From a virus, in IMG/VR virus record IMGVR_UViG_3300009103_001934, positions 114,488 through 178,487 of that record: a stretch of 64,000 nucleotides of DNA; one strand, written 5' to 3'. The notes under the pieces are model-generated. The model saw nothing but the letters and a program-made list of their open reading frames with translations. It had not been told where the DNA came from and did no database searches. Shown here in pieces: positions 37,605 through 46,683 of this stretch (its first letter is position 1; the number at the start of each line of letters is the position of its first letter). The translations under genes were made by a program, and so were the position numbers.

Positions 37605-37829
37605 ATGAAAATGATTAAAATTATCTGTATCGGGGCACTGCTCGCGGCTTATTCCGTGGGTTGTGCCGTAACTCAAAATCTGCCGTCGGTCACCCTTGGC
37701 CCTAAAGCTAACCACGATAAGTTGCTTGGCGCTAGCGTCAGTAAGGATGGTGTAGCGGTAGTTGCTCCTCTCGTAGAGGTCGGTATTCCGGCCCCATCCC
37801 TAAGGGTAGGAGACGGAAAGAAGAAGTAA
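37605..37829 (+). CDS. Small lipoprotein, o-spanin candidate
   Basis: This 74-residue protein has a signal peptide with lipobox YSVGC (MKMIKIICIGALLAAYSVGC) and a Pro/Val-rich mature part without Cys. The size and lipoprotein nature fit an outer-membrane spanin partner to 36159. It has its own promoter and terminator, so it may be expressed separately. Confidence 0.65.
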   Translation: MKMIKIICIGALLAAYSVGCAVTQNLPSVTLGPKANHDKLLGASVSKDGVAVVAPLVEVGIPAPSLRVGDGKKK

Positions 37830-37854
37830 GTAAATTCTATATTTAGAATTAGCA

Positions 37855-37880
37855 AGCCTCCCATTTTATATGGGGGGTTA
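37855..37880 (+). terminator. Terminator of the lipoprotein gene
   Basis: GCCTCCCAT pairs with ATGGGGGGT across TTTAT and is followed by a T-run. Confidence 0.85.
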
Positions 37881-37918
37881 TTTTTTTTTAGTTTTAAGTC
37901 TAAATCAGACTAAAATAA

Positions 37919-37928
37919 GTGTATTTTA
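37919..37928 (+). promoter_or_regulatory. GTGTATTT motif (candidate phage promoter)
   Basis: GTGTATTTTA lies about 25 nt before the ATG at 37953; a TATAATA sequence also occurs just downstream of it. Confidence 0.4.
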
Positions 37929-37952
37929 TTATAGCGCTTATAATATACCTGT

Positions 37953-38477
37953 ATGGAAAATTTAGAATTCGAAAATTTTGATGTGAACGAAGAGACTGTT
38001 TCCAGTTCTCAGCCTGATTCTGTTTCCCCAGAGGAAGAGCAACGGGAGAATATAAACTTTTCCAATAAGGTCATCAAAGCGCTGGAAGACAAAATTAAAT
38101 TAAATAATACTAATTCAAATTTTAACATTATTCAACTGAAAAGGGTATATACACATGGAGCTAAAGCGGCAGAAGAAGACAGGGGACTATTCGCTATGGC
38201 TAGAGTTAATATGTACATGAGGATGAAGAACGAAAAACAAATTATCTTAGGTAAGAAAAAAAGCGCTAAAAAAGAAAAACTTACCGAACTAGTCTTGGAA
38301 GATTCATCTGTTAATCGTATAGATAAATATATAGATGCGACAGCAAATTGGCATCCTTCCGAAAAAGATTTCGAAGAGGCTAAAGTCGATATTGTTAAAT
38401 ATGAGTTAGATTACGAATTTAAAGATATAGATGATTTATATTTGGACGAATACAAAAGAATAGAATTCGAGTATTGA
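37953..38477 (+). CDS. Hypothetical protein of virion block
   Basis: This 174-residue protein is acidic at both ends (DVNEETVSSSQPDSVSPEEE; DDLYLDEYKRIEFEY) with a helical basic middle (YMRMKNEKQIILGKKKSAKK). It starts the run into the capsid genes with 1-nt spacing to the next gene. No family is recognised. Confidence 0.7.
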   Translation: MENLEFENFDVNEETVSSSQPDSVSPEEEQRENINFSNKVIKALEDKIKLNNTNSNFNIIQLKRVYTHGAKAAEEDRGLFAMARVNMYMRMKNEKQIILGKKKSAKKEKLTELVLEDSSVNRIDKYIDATANWHPSEKDFEEAKVDIVKYELDYEFKDIDDLYLDEYKRIEFEY

Positions 38478-38478
38478 C

Positions 38479-38790
38479 ATGGAAATAGACTTTACAGATC
38501 AAATTAAGCAGTTAAGGGCTGATGACAAAGCGGGGTACCCGCCTAACTGTAAAGAGGGATATGAAGAAAAAGAGGGCAAGTGTGTTGAAATAGAAGGCTA
38601 CTGGAAGAAAAACGTAGCCAAAGATTATCCGGGTAAAAATGTAAAACGCCGTAAAGATGGAGTGCCCGTGAAAAAGAAAAAAAAGAGAGCCTGTAAGCCG
38701 GGAGAGCATAGAGATAAAAGCGGCAAGCTGATTAAAAATAGTAAATCAGCGTGCTACAAAGAACTATATAAGAAAGTAAAAGGACTTTAA
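38479..38790 (+). CDS. Small Lys-rich protein
   Basis: This 103-residue, strongly basic protein has Cys-containing short repeats (PPNCKEGYEEKEGKCVE and RACKPGEHRDKSGK) reminiscent of Pro/Gly/Cys-rich phage internal proteins. The charge suggests DNA contact inside the head. No family is recognised. Confidence 0.65.
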   Translation: MEIDFTDQIKQLRADDKAGYPPNCKEGYEEKEGKCVEIEGYWKKNVAKDYPGKNVKRRKDGVPVKKKKKRACKPGEHRDKSGKLIKNSKSACYKELYKKVKGL

Positions 38791-38791
38791 G

Positions 38792-39097
38792 ATGCAAGGA
38801 AACAAAAGATATCAACCAGAAACGTTCCAATACGTAAACTCGAGTGGGGCAGCGGCATCCATTTTAATTCCCACTCCGGGAACGGACAAGCGAATTGTGG
38901 TGCATAGTGTATTAAGTGACACTCAAGGTTGGTTAGTTTGGGGAAATGATAATAGCGTGGGGCAAAACGGGGGGAAAGTGTGCCGCGTAGACAATCAAGG
39001 TCAAGTTACTTATGACATAGTTATGGGCGAAGACAAATCTCTTTGGAAGGGGCCGAACCTCGGGGGGAACTTAACTGTAACTTATTATATTATATAA
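38792..39097 (+). CDS. Small beta-rich virion protein
   Basis: This 101-residue protein (ASILIPTPGTDKRIVVHSVL, NLTVTYYII) is beta-rich and hydrophobic, like small capsid decoration or fibre-tip proteins. It lies 1 nt after the previous gene, directly before the protease/scaffold gene. No specific family is recognised. Confidence 0.65.
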   Translation: MQGNKRYQPETFQYVNSSGAAASILIPTPGTDKRIVVHSVLSDTQGWLVWGNDNSVGQNGGKVCRVDNQGQVTYDIVMGEDKSLWKGPNLGGNLTVTYYII

Positions 39098-39109
39098 GGA
39101 GAATTTGAA

Positions 39110-40609
39110 ATGGAAGACCATAAGTATACAAGTATTTTTAGCTCAACAATTAAACCGTTAGTCTCAGAAGAGAAAGACAAGTATCTTTCTCTTGCGAGTC
39201 TAGTAAATATATCTGAGTTTATACCCGACGTGGACACAGAAAAGAACGTAGATCTATTACCTATCGCCTTTAACGCTTGTGTGGCTAATAGAGTTAATAA
39301 GAATGGGGATGTAATTGATACCTCTGTTGCCTCTAAAATATATGAGAATTTTATTAATAAACCTATCAATATTGAACATAATAGAGATAGAGTAGTTGGT
39401 GTTATCTTAACCGCTGGGTTTAGTGAGTTTGGAACCGACAACGTAATTAAAGCCGAAGACCTTTCTGAGAAGAAGGGTCCGTTTAATATTACCCTAGGCG
39501 GTGTTATTTGGCGGGTGGTTAATAGCGACCTAACGGATTTAATTGAGGATTCGGGTGATCCTACTAGCGAGAATTATAGAAAAATCTCTGCTAGCTGGGA
39601 GTTAGGATTCTCAGACTATAATTTAGTTTTACTACCAGAAGGGCAGAAAAACATAGAAAATGGAAAATTTATTACAGATGCATCCGAAATTGAAGATATG
39701 GAAAAGCATCTTAGGAGTTTTGGTGGAGACGGGTCGTTGGAAGACGGCCGATGCGTTTATCGCCAAGTAATAGCTGAGGTTGTTCCCCTTGGGATCGGCC
39801 TCACCGAATCACCAGCCGCGGATGTCAAAGGGCTAGTAACAAAAGGGGAGGAAGAAAGGCCTCAAAATGAAGAACTTGAAAGTTCTCAAAATAACAAAAA
39901 TAATGTAAAAATAGATAAAGTTATGAATATTAAGATTGACAATATGAAAGATATCAACGATGAGTCGTTGAAAGAATTATCTGCTTCGTCCATCACAGAC
40001 TTTATCCAAAGTGAACTCGAAAAAGCTTCCGAGCAATATAAGAAGGAAATGACCGAAGCCGAGGAGGCCCTTAATGCCGCCAACGAAAAGGCTGAGACAC
40101 TCCAGACTGAGCAAGAGAAGATTGATAAAGAGCTAGCGGAGGTAAAGTCTAATTTGGCTGAGCTTGAAAAAGCTAATGCCGAAAGAGCGGCCGAAGAAAG
40201 ATTTAATCAACGCATGTCTCTTATGGACGACACGTACGAATTAAGCGATGAAGATCGCGAGGTTCTTGCTAAGGACATTAAAGACATGGAAGAAGAAACA
40301 TTTTCTAACTATCAAGAGAAACTAAGTATTCTTTTGAAAGAGAAAAACAAAGAAGTTCTTCGAGAAAAAGCTGAAGCTGAAGCTAAGGCCGTGGAAGACG
40401 CTGCTGTTGAAGTAGCCGAAACCGAGGTTAAAGAAGAAGCAAACGCCTCTACCGAAGAAGCAACCGAAGTGTTGGATCAGGCTGTTGAGAACGCCGAAGG
40501 CGAAAATCTGGAAGTACCAGAGGCCGCAGAAGCCGAAGAGCCCACGCTGTATGATAAATACGCTAAAGCTTTCGCTCCTGACCAATTCGAAATCAAAGTT
40601 AAACAATAA
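39110..40609 (+). CDS. Prohead protease fused to scaffold
   Basis: This 499-residue protein joins an N-terminal protease-like domain (about 1-235) with INIEHNRDRVVGV (His90) and KISASWELGF (Ser160/Ser162), the His-Ser pattern of herpesvirus-like prohead proteases. It is followed by a long Glu/Ala-rich coiled coil (about 280-490) typical of scaffolds. It would guide and then mature the prohead; the scaffold part is expected to be cleaved off. AAGGAG (39096-39101) precedes the ATG. The decoration-like and capsid genes follow. Confidence 0.8.
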   Translation: MEDHKYTSIFSSTIKPLVSEEKDKYLSLASLVNISEFIPDVDTEKNVDLLPIAFNACVANRVNKNGDVIDTSVASKIYENFINKPINIEHNRDRVVGVILTAGFSEFGTDNVIKAEDLSEKKGPFNITLGGVIWRVVNSDLTDLIEDSGDPTSENYRKISASWELGFSDYNLVLLPEGQKNIENGKFITDASEIEDMEKHLRSFGGDGSLEDGRCVYRQVIAEVVPLGIGLTESPAADVKGLVTKGEEERPQNEELESSQNNKNNVKIDKVMNIKIDNMKDINDESLKELSASSITDFIQSELEKASEQYKKEMTEAEEALNAANEKAETLQTEQEKIDKELAEVKSNLAELEKANAERAAEERFNQRMSLMDDTYELSDEDREVLAKDIKDMEEETFSNYQEKLSILLKEKNKEVLREKAEAEAKAVEDAAVEVAETEVKEEANASTEEATEVLDQAVENAEGENLEVPEAAEAEEPTLYDKYAKAFAPDQFEIKVKQ

Positions 40610-40636
40610 TTTATTAACAATTAAGGAGAAAATATT

Positions 40637-41227
40637 ATGGCAACATTAAGACCATTTAGACAAATTAGTGAAAACGACGTTGTTAACCTCTATGCGTTTG
40701 ATTATGCCGGTACGGCAATCACGCGGGGGCACCTCGTCAAGTTACGTAGTGATCGCGGTTGGATGGCTGACGATGAATTCCTGACGGAGTCCATCAATAA
40801 CGACTATACCAATACCGTTTCTGATCGTTACGGATTAAACAGCCGAGTGCAAACTTGCACATCGGGAGATACGCCGCTTGGCATGCTTATGTATGACGTA
40901 GCGGAAGTGGATGAGAATGGAGAGAAGCTCGTGTGGCATCCTCGTAAAGCTCATGAAATGCAAACTGCGCTTAGTGGACAAGCTGTTCCGATCTTGACTC
41001 GCGGTATCGTTCTTGTGAACGGTATTGACGTATTCAACGGAGAGACTGTCGCTGCGGGGACACCGCTTTATGCTGGTGACAACGGAGCAATTATCACTAA
41101 TACACTTGCCGAGAAAGAAAATTTGGTTAAAATCGGTCAGGCTTTAGGTCCTGCTGTAGATAATACGGCTGCCACCTATAATAGTCTCGGTAACCACGGT
41201 GACGTGTTAATCAAACTGGAACTCTAA
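40637..41227 (+). CDS. Capsid-associated (decoration-like) protein
   Basis: This 196-residue beta-rich protein (AVPILTRGIVLVNGIDVFNG, GTPLYAGDNGAIIT) lies between scaffold and major capsid genes, where head decoration or stabilisation proteins usually lie. AAGGAG (40623-40628) indicates strong translation. The barrel-like G-x-V-L and GDNG turns fit, but no family was named with certainty. Confidence 0.7.
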   Translation: MATLRPFRQISENDVVNLYAFDYAGTAITRGHLVKLRSDRGWMADDEFLTESINNDYTNTVSDRYGLNSRVQTCTSGDTPLGMLMYDVAEVDENGEKLVWHPRKAHEMQTALSGQAVPILTRGIVLVNGIDVFNGETVAAGTPLYAGDNGAIITNTLAEKENLVKIGQALGPAVDNTAATYNSLGNHGDVLIKLEL

Positions 41228-41251
41228 ACTTATTAAGGAGAAAGAATTATA

Positions 41252-42400
41252 ATGAAATTGAAATTAAAAAATACTCCAGAACAAGTTGAGCTTATTAGAG
41301 CGTTGGGATCGAAAGATAACAACATTTCTACAGAGGCAGCAACTGCGTTTGCCGCTTTCATCGGTCCAGTTATTCAGAAAGTAATCGCTCAGGCTAGTAC
41401 AGCCGGACTGATTTTCTCTGATAGCTCTTACGATGAAGATGATAGCCCATCTTATCCTCTGGATTTATACTATAACGAAGGTGTTGGTTATATCAACACT
41501 TGGTCACAAACAATTGCTGGTGGTATGCCTACCTCGCAAGTCGAAGGTGTGAAAGAGATGAAAATCTCCACCTATCGCCTCGATAGCGCAGTTAGCTTCC
41601 TCAAAAAGTATGCTCGTAAGAGCCGCTTGGATGTCATCAGTAAGGCTCTCGAGCGCATGGCGCAAGAGGTCTTGGTCAAGCAGGAAAGAAATGCTTGGTC
41701 GGTAATCATGAAGGCTCTGGCTGACGCCAGATCCACAGTGTCTACCGCCACGTCCGACGGACACGTGTTCGCTTCTATGGCTGCGAATCAGTTTAAGGTC
41801 CATGATCTTAGCAGACTGATGACCTTAATGCGTAGACTTAGTGGGTCTTTTGCTTCCGGTACTCCGGCTGGCGCAGACACCTATGGTCTTACGGACTTGT
41901 TCGTAAGCCCCGAAGTCAAGCAAGAAGTTCGCGGTTTTGCTTATCAGCCGATGAATACTTACACCACTGGTGGTGGCGGTATTGCTTTGCCGGACAGCGT
42001 TCGTGAAGATGTCTTCCGTGCAGCTGGAACCAACGAGATCTACGGTGTGAGAATCACTGACTTGATCGAATTGGGTGACGGACAAAAGTATACCAAGCTG
42101 TTCAGAGAGTTCAATCAAGCATCTACTGGCACTCCTACCGTGGCTCATACGAGCAATACGGATTCGGGCGCGCAAAGTAGCGCTATGAGCGCTACAGTTG
42201 ACGATCTTATCGTCGGTGTAGACGCTTCTCGTGAAGCGTTCATCCGTCCTGTTGCACAGCAGCATGATAGCGGTGGCTCATTTGTGACACTTCCTGATGA
42301 TCAGTTCGCGTCTCGCGCTGACAAGACCGGCTTCTACGGTTTCCTAGAAGAGGGTCGTGTTTGTATCGATTCACGGGCGATTGTTGGTATGATCGTCTAA
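41252..42400 (+). CDS. Major capsid protein
   Basis: This 382-residue protein follows scaffold and decoration-like genes, has a strong AAGGAG site (41235-41240) and a strong terminator right after, all expected for the major head protein. Composition (Ala/Ser/Thr-rich, few Cys) and segments such as IGPVIQKVIAQASTAGLIFS and DLFVSPEVKQEVRGFAY are compatible with an HK97-like fold. It would self-assemble into the icosahedral shell. Confidence 0.85.
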   Translation: MKLKLKNTPEQVELIRALGSKDNNISTEAATAFAAFIGPVIQKVIAQASTAGLIFSDSSYDEDDSPSYPLDLYYNEGVGYINTWSQTIAGGMPTSQVEGVKEMKISTYRLDSAVSFLKKYARKSRLDVISKALERMAQEVLVKQERNAWSVIMKALADARSTVSTATSDGHVFASMAANQFKVHDLSRLMTLMRRLSGSFASGTPAGADTYGLTDLFVSPEVKQEVRGFAYQPMNTYTTGGGGIALPDSVREDVFRAAGTNEIYGVRITDLIELGDGQKYTKLFREFNQASTGTPTVAHTSNTDSGAQSSAMSATVDDLIVGVDASREAFIRPVAQQHDSGGSFVTLPDDQFASRADKTGFYGFLEEGRVCIDSRAIVGMIV

Positions 42401-42419
42401 TCTACGGTTTTATTACCGG

Positions 42420-42449
42420 ACTCGGGGGGTTTCCCCCGAGTTTTTTTTT
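42420..42449 (+). terminator. Terminator after major capsid gene
   Basis: ACTCGGGGG pairs with CCCCCGAGT across GTTT and is followed by T9. Confidence 0.95.
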
Positions 42450-42479
42450 GTTTTTATATAGCGCCCGTGCTATAATATT

Positions 42480-42487
42480 GTGTAACT
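42480..42487 (+). promoter_or_regulatory. GTGTAACT motif (candidate phage promoter)
   Basis: GTGTAACT lies 18 nt before the ATG at 42505; a TATAATAT just upstream may add a conventional -10. Confidence 0.5.
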
Positions 42488-42504
42488 TTTTATTAGTATT
42501 TATA

Positions 42505-44046
42505 ATGGCAGATAACACCTATAGCCCGCAAACCCCGCCAATACAGGATTTAGATTATAAATCTTTCGGTCCGGATAGCATGGACGAAAACAAAAAACTG
42601 ATGGTTTATAACGATGGGTCCGTATTGGTTGAAAATATAGAAGAGCGAACTGCGGACGGGCTAAGCTACGAATTGGATAAAAAGAATAATTATGTTTATT
42701 TTTCAAATAACTTAGATGCCAATACTAAGGTAAAATATATCCCTAAAAACGTAGATAAAGTTTATTGTACTACTATTAATAAAACCTTTTCTATCAAAGG
42801 GGCTTTGGCTGTTTTTAAAAATGACGTAAGAAAGTTTATTGTTAAAAATTTAGATAGATACAAAACATCTAAGAAGTCACTCAAAAAAGAGATAGACAAG
42901 ATCCTACTAAAGAAAAATCAATTTCTTTGGACCGAAAAAAGACTAAGTAGCGAATGGAACAAAACTTACGTTGATAGCGTTACTCTAGGACCGTATAGCT
43001 GCGACACCACCCTAACCGTTACCAAAGATATAGAAATGATTAATGACTTAATAGTTATTAAAACAGGGGATTGGGGCCAGCTTTATGACTCGAAAACAAA
43101 AAAGATGAACACGGTAGCTCGCGCAGGAAAAATTGTTTGGGTATCTCCCCACGAAATTTTAAATTATTCCGGAGAGGCAAATTATTATTCAAGCGGTGAA
43201 GTATGGACCTATAACACAACTAACAGCGGTGTGTATTCAGGAGAAACTTTTTTGAATGTAAGTTATGGAGTAGGAAACAATAGGGAATCTTACGGTTTAT
43301 CTTCTCGGTTTATAAAAATTCCAAAAGACACTCAGATTAAGACTGAATTTCCATATGAAGAAATCCCAAGAGACGAAACACAATTATTTCTTGACACTCG
43401 TCAGGGGGTGGGGATTGAAAAACAATTTTTTAATGGTATATATTCAGAGTGGGATTGGGCTCAAAGGGTATTAACTGGGACTTGGGATGGAGTCGTTCCT
43501 TCGGGTTCATATATTGAATTGCAAACTTGGTCTACAAACCCTCAGTTCGTTGGCTTTAATGGAGAAATTACTGTTAAGCCTGTAGATACCACTTTAGTCG
43601 AGGATATTGATTTGTCTTACAATATAAGCGCTACAGCGTCGGATTTAAATTATCAAGCTTCAGTGAGAAAGGCGGTACAAAAGGCCAAAAATGTTTTTTA
43701 TAAAAAATTGAACAAACACTTGGTCTCTAAAGGCCTAAAGAAAAAATCTTCAAACCTTAAGAGGTATGATAAGATGCTGGAAAGAGTAGCTCAAAATGTA
43801 TACGATGGATTATCTTTTGTGAGAAATGAAAATATAGCAAAAATACAAGGCTTAGAAAGTAACCCCTTAGATGGACCGATATATTACGACGGCACAGCCA
43901 AAATGTATGGAGGAAGTAAGGAAGAGGCAGACTATGATTACTCACGAACAAAATCACAAAGAAGTTATTTAGGCTTGAATCCATCAAGCACGTCGCAATC
44001 TACCTCATCCAAGACGAACGCTGGAGACATGGGAGGAAGTTATTAA
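42505..44046 (+). CDS. Virion structural protein
   Basis: This 513-residue protein has a beta-rich N-terminal half, a helical segment (KSLKKEIDKILLKKNQFLWT) and a central region with YNISATASDL; the tail is Ser/Thr-rich (NPSSTSQSTSSKTNAG). The ATG at 42505 is chosen; the longer frame reaches back through the terminator. It is probably a head-tail or tail protein. No family is recognised. Confidence 0.65.
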   Translation: MADNTYSPQTPPIQDLDYKSFGPDSMDENKKLMVYNDGSVLVENIEERTADGLSYELDKKNNYVYFSNNLDANTKVKYIPKNVDKVYCTTINKTFSIKGALAVFKNDVRKFIVKNLDRYKTSKKSLKKEIDKILLKKNQFLWTEKRLSSEWNKTYVDSVTLGPYSCDTTLTVTKDIEMINDLIVIKTGDWGQLYDSKTKKMNTVARAGKIVWVSPHEILNYSGEANYYSSGEVWTYNTTNSGVYSGETFLNVSYGVGNNRESYGLSSRFIKIPKDTQIKTEFPYEEIPRDETQLFLDTRQGVGIEKQFFNGIYSEWDWAQRVLTGTWDGVVPSGSYIELQTWSTNPQFVGFNGEITVKPVDTTLVEDIDLSYNISATASDLNYQASVRKAVQKAKNVFYKKLNKHLVSKGLKKKSSNLKRYDKMLERVAQNVYDGLSFVRNENIAKIQGLESNPLDGPIYYDGTAKMYGGSKEEADYDYSRTKSQRSYLGLNPSSTSQSTSSKTNAGDMGGSY

Positions 44047-45530
44047 TGAGCTTTAAAACAAATAGAGTTAACAGAAATTTTGTTTTAACAACAAATTTAT
44101 ATTTTAATAGTAGCTCTTGGAATAGGTCTGGAGATACTACTCCTAGATTTTATTTAAAACCTTCGAACCTTACTCATCTAGAAAAAGTAGCTTTTAACTA
44201 CAGCGGAGCGAAAGCTAATGACTATGTAAAACGAGGGCATAAATTTTGGGGATATAAAAAAGATGATACCCTTACTAATAAAGAGGTCCTAGAGCATTAT
44301 GATCAAATTAAAACATCTTATCCATATGGATTTGTACAGGGAGATATAGCGAGCGAGAATAAATATAATATTGATGTAAAAAATAATGATGCTTTTCAGT
44401 CTTTTTACAAATCTTATTGGGATAATAATCCAGATAAGATAAAACAACCCAAAAAGGATACGAAAGGCGAATGGGATCACCCTCACCCTTATATATCTTT
44501 TACGACAAATGAAATTATTACCGCGAAACATAATGTAGGTACGGTCCCGGTTTTAGAGGCGGGAATACCGACATGGGCCGAATATGGCGTTGGCACCCCT
44601 TACTATTCTCAACCAGAAGCCTATTCATGCATGGATCAAAACTTAAGCGCAGTTGCTTATGATTATTATGGCGATAATAAACTCGCTTTTATTATTGAAG
44701 GCGGCGCGCATATGCCCTTAGTGCTAGCTAACAGTGGTCATTCTTATACATTTAATTTACAAAGTGGCGCTACTCCATGGGCTACCTCTAATGTGTGGCC
44801 CACAGGGGTCGGAGGAGCACACTCAGGAATAGATTTACACTTTAGCACTGGAAGGGATGGCACTTGGAATGGTTTCGACAAATTGGATGACGGCGTAGCC
44901 GGTGACGCGTTTATTAGAAGAGCATACGAAAAACCGGGCACACACACCTATTACGTATCCTCTGCAGTTAAAGACGGTGATCCAAATACCGGGCATCCTT
45001 GGTATAATTCAGGTAGCGTTTCTGGATTTGTTATAAGTGGTGAAAGCCAACAGTCTGGACCATTAAATTTATATAGGGGTTGGACCTATGTTTTCAATCT
45101 AACTGGATCCTCTAACGTGTCTGAGCGAGGAACGGATGGCAATTCACAAAACGCTGGAGGGGACTATGATCGTAGCGCGTTATACTTCACTAATAGCCTT
45201 GTATCGGGCGAGTGGGGAAATGAATCTGAAAACGAACTTGGCGGCGGGATTTGGGCAACCGGTATCGGCGCAGGAATTTATACAATTAGTTTGGACTGGG
45301 ACTGTCCAGACACCTTCTTTTATCAAAATAGATATGCTGCGTATTATGGCGGCGTAGTAAACGTAACTGATCCTCCTACAGCTTTGGGTGATAAGCCGGG
45401 GCAAATAGTAAGGATCACCTTAAGCGGGGGTAAAGACGAATATCTATTTTATTATTCTCCTAATCAATCTGGAATGGGAGGATTAATGATACTAAAGGGA
45501 ACTTGCGACGGTAAAGTGGCGAGTATTTAA
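44046..45530 (+). CDS. Virion protein with two Y-x-F-N-L beta domains
   Basis: This 494-residue protein has two related C-terminal units, each beginning with a strand-like HSYTFNLQSG or WTYVFNLTGS and ending with a Tyr/Gly strand (THTYYVSS; IYTISLDWDC). The units resemble cupredoxin-like or adhesin-type beta sandwiches. It overlaps the previous stop (TAATG). It may be a tail or fibre-associated protein; the function is not established. The gene is directly upstream of the group I intron. Confidence 0.65.
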   Translation: MSFKTNRVNRNFVLTTNLYFNSSSWNRSGDTTPRFYLKPSNLTHLEKVAFNYSGAKANDYVKRGHKFWGYKKDDTLTNKEVLEHYDQIKTSYPYGFVQGDIASENKYNIDVKNNDAFQSFYKSYWDNNPDKIKQPKKDTKGEWDHPHPYISFTTNEIITAKHNVGTVPVLEAGIPTWAEYGVGTPYYSQPEAYSCMDQNLSAVAYDYYGDNKLAFIIEGGAHMPLVLANSGHSYTFNLQSGATPWATSNVWPTGVGGAHSGIDLHFSTGRDGTWNGFDKLDDGVAGDAFIRRAYEKPGTHTYYVSSAVKDGDPNTGHPWYNSGSVSGFVISGESQQSGPLNLYRGWTYVFNLTGSSNVSERGTDGNSQNAGGDYDRSALYFTNSLVSGEWGNESENELGGGIWATGIGAGIYTISLDWDCPDTFFYQNRYAAYYGGVVNVTDPPTALGDKPGQIVRITLSGGKDEYLFYYSPNQSGMGGLMILKGTCDGKVASI

Positions 45531-45555
45531 ATAAAAAACTTTTTGCATAACATTT

Positions 45556-45862
45556 TAATATGTGTTATAATAAATTAGATTGGCCGTATTGGGTGAACTC
45601 GGTAGAACTCTCTCGTAGACAATACCGAGCCAAGCCGGAAGTGGGCTTAGTGCTTCCGGAAGGTGTAGAGACTAGAGGGTGAGTCCCAACAATAACCCCT
45701 CCACGAGCGCCCAACACCGTAAAGGTGAAGATATAGTCCGAACTGCATGGCGACATGTAGAAGTCGTAATTAAAAAAGCGTCGATAACAACTTGGACTAC
45801 GAGATGAGTGCAGCGTACTAACTAGTGTCTATGCAGACATTAGCCCAGTATACTCAATTTTG
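45556..45862 (+). ncRNA. Group I intron, T4 td-like (IA type)
   Basis: Core elements resemble phage T4 td: AACTCTCTCGTAGACAATAC matches the td P3/P4 region (CCTCTCTAGTAGACAATC). Helices seen: P1 TTTAATA/TATTGGG (45554-60/45587-93, with U.G pairs), P2-like CTCGGTA/TACCGAG, P5 AAGCC/GGCTT, P7 GACTA (45670)/TAGTC (45734), P8 CACC/GGTG, P9 CTGCAT/ATGTAG, plus 3' helices to about 45855. AAGATATAGTCC is the classic S element. No homing endonuclease ORF is present. Exact ends are estimates; the 5' site after T45555 is suggested by the U.G pair and TAAT start as in td. Confidence 0.85.
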
Positions 45863-45874
45863 TGTCGGCTAAAC

Positions 45875-46264
45875 ATGAGTACCAAGAAAACAACGAAAAA
45901 GACCAAGGCCTCTGAGAAGAAACTCAAAGTAAAAGAGATGTCTCAAACTCACGGAATGGTTGAAGGGAAAAAGTATGAGCCCACGACCTTGGATCAAGTA
46001 TGGGGCGATGATGGACTGTCGAAATATCAAACGATGGACGCGGCCGAATACGAGAGCAAAGTTGAAAATATGCCTTTAGCGGACCTTAAGGAAGAGGCTA
46101 TAAGAGTAGGTCTTTTGCCTGTGGATAATGCAGAAATGCTGAAAGAAAGATTACTTAGGCAGTTTAATGTCCATATTAGTTCTTATCGTAAGCCGGTGGA
46201 AAATCCCCAACAAGCTCATAAGGTAAGCCCGGAAATAAATAAAATCCTTAAGGAAGGTAGATAG
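45875..46264 (+). CDS. Hypothetical virion-block protein (SAP-like region)
   Basis: This 129-residue protein has a Lys-rich N-terminus (STKKTTKKTKASEKKLKVK) and a SAP-like helical motif (MPLADLKEEAIRVGLLPV). The ATG at 45875 is preferred to an upstream TTG at 45860. It follows the intron directly, and an in-frame open stretch continues back into the intron's 3' part, so the mature N-terminus depends on splicing. Function is unknown. Confidence 0.65.
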   Translation: MSTKKTTKKTKASEKKLKVKEMSQTHGMVEGKKYEPTTLDQVWGDDGLSKYQTMDAAEYESKVENMPLADLKEEAIRVGLLPVDNAEMLKERLLRQFNVHISSYRKPVENPQQAHKVSPEINKILKEGR

Positions 46265-46287
46265 TTACAATAATATCTCAAATACAG

Positions 46288-46296
46288 GTGTAATAT
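46288..46296 (+). promoter_or_regulatory. GTGTAATA motif (candidate phage promoter)
   Basis: GTGTAATAT lies 12 nt before the ATG at 46309. Confidence 0.55.
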
Positions 46297-46308
46297 TAGT
46301 TAGATATT

Positions 46309-46677
46309 ATGCCTGTAAATTATAATTTAGATATAACCCAAGGTTCTAGTTTTTCTGCTCAGCTTTTCGCAAAAAATTCTGACGGTACAGCTGTCGACTT
46401 AAATGGATACTCACTTAGCGGCGTAATGAAATATAATTACGGTACGGGAGCTAGCTTGGTCGATCTTTCTCCAACCATAAATCTCGGCGCTAATTCTCTT
46501 GGTCAAACAAATACTGCCGCCAGCGGTGTGGTAGATATAAGTTTAACTCATGCCCAAACCTCCACTCTTCCTGTTACTATGGCCGTATATGACGTTGAGA
46601 TGTACAACGCGAATTTTACAGAAGTAAGAAAATTACTAGATGGAAGGGTTACCGTACATCCTGAAGTTACGAGATAA
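46309..46677 (+). CDS. Ig-like/baseplate-type virion protein
   Basis: This 122-residue beta-sandwich-like protein (YNLDITQGSSFSAQLFAKNS ... DLNGYSLSGVMKYNYG) resembles the N-terminal domain of baseplate upper proteins and similar phage Ig-like domains. It lies 6 nt before a fibre gene and probably forms part of the fibre or baseplate attachment. Confidence 0.7.
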   Translation: MPVNYNLDITQGSSFSAQLFAKNSDGTAVDLNGYSLSGVMKYNYGTGASLVDLSPTINLGANSLGQTNTAASGVVDISLTHAQTSTLPVTMAVYDVEMYNANFTEVRKLLDGRVTVHPEVTR

Positions 46678-46683
46678 AGGTGA

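Noticed and set aside
45565-45756. 63-codon minus-strand ORF in the intron
   Set aside because: It is the antisense reading of the conserved group I intron core; such frames recur by necessity and are not genes.
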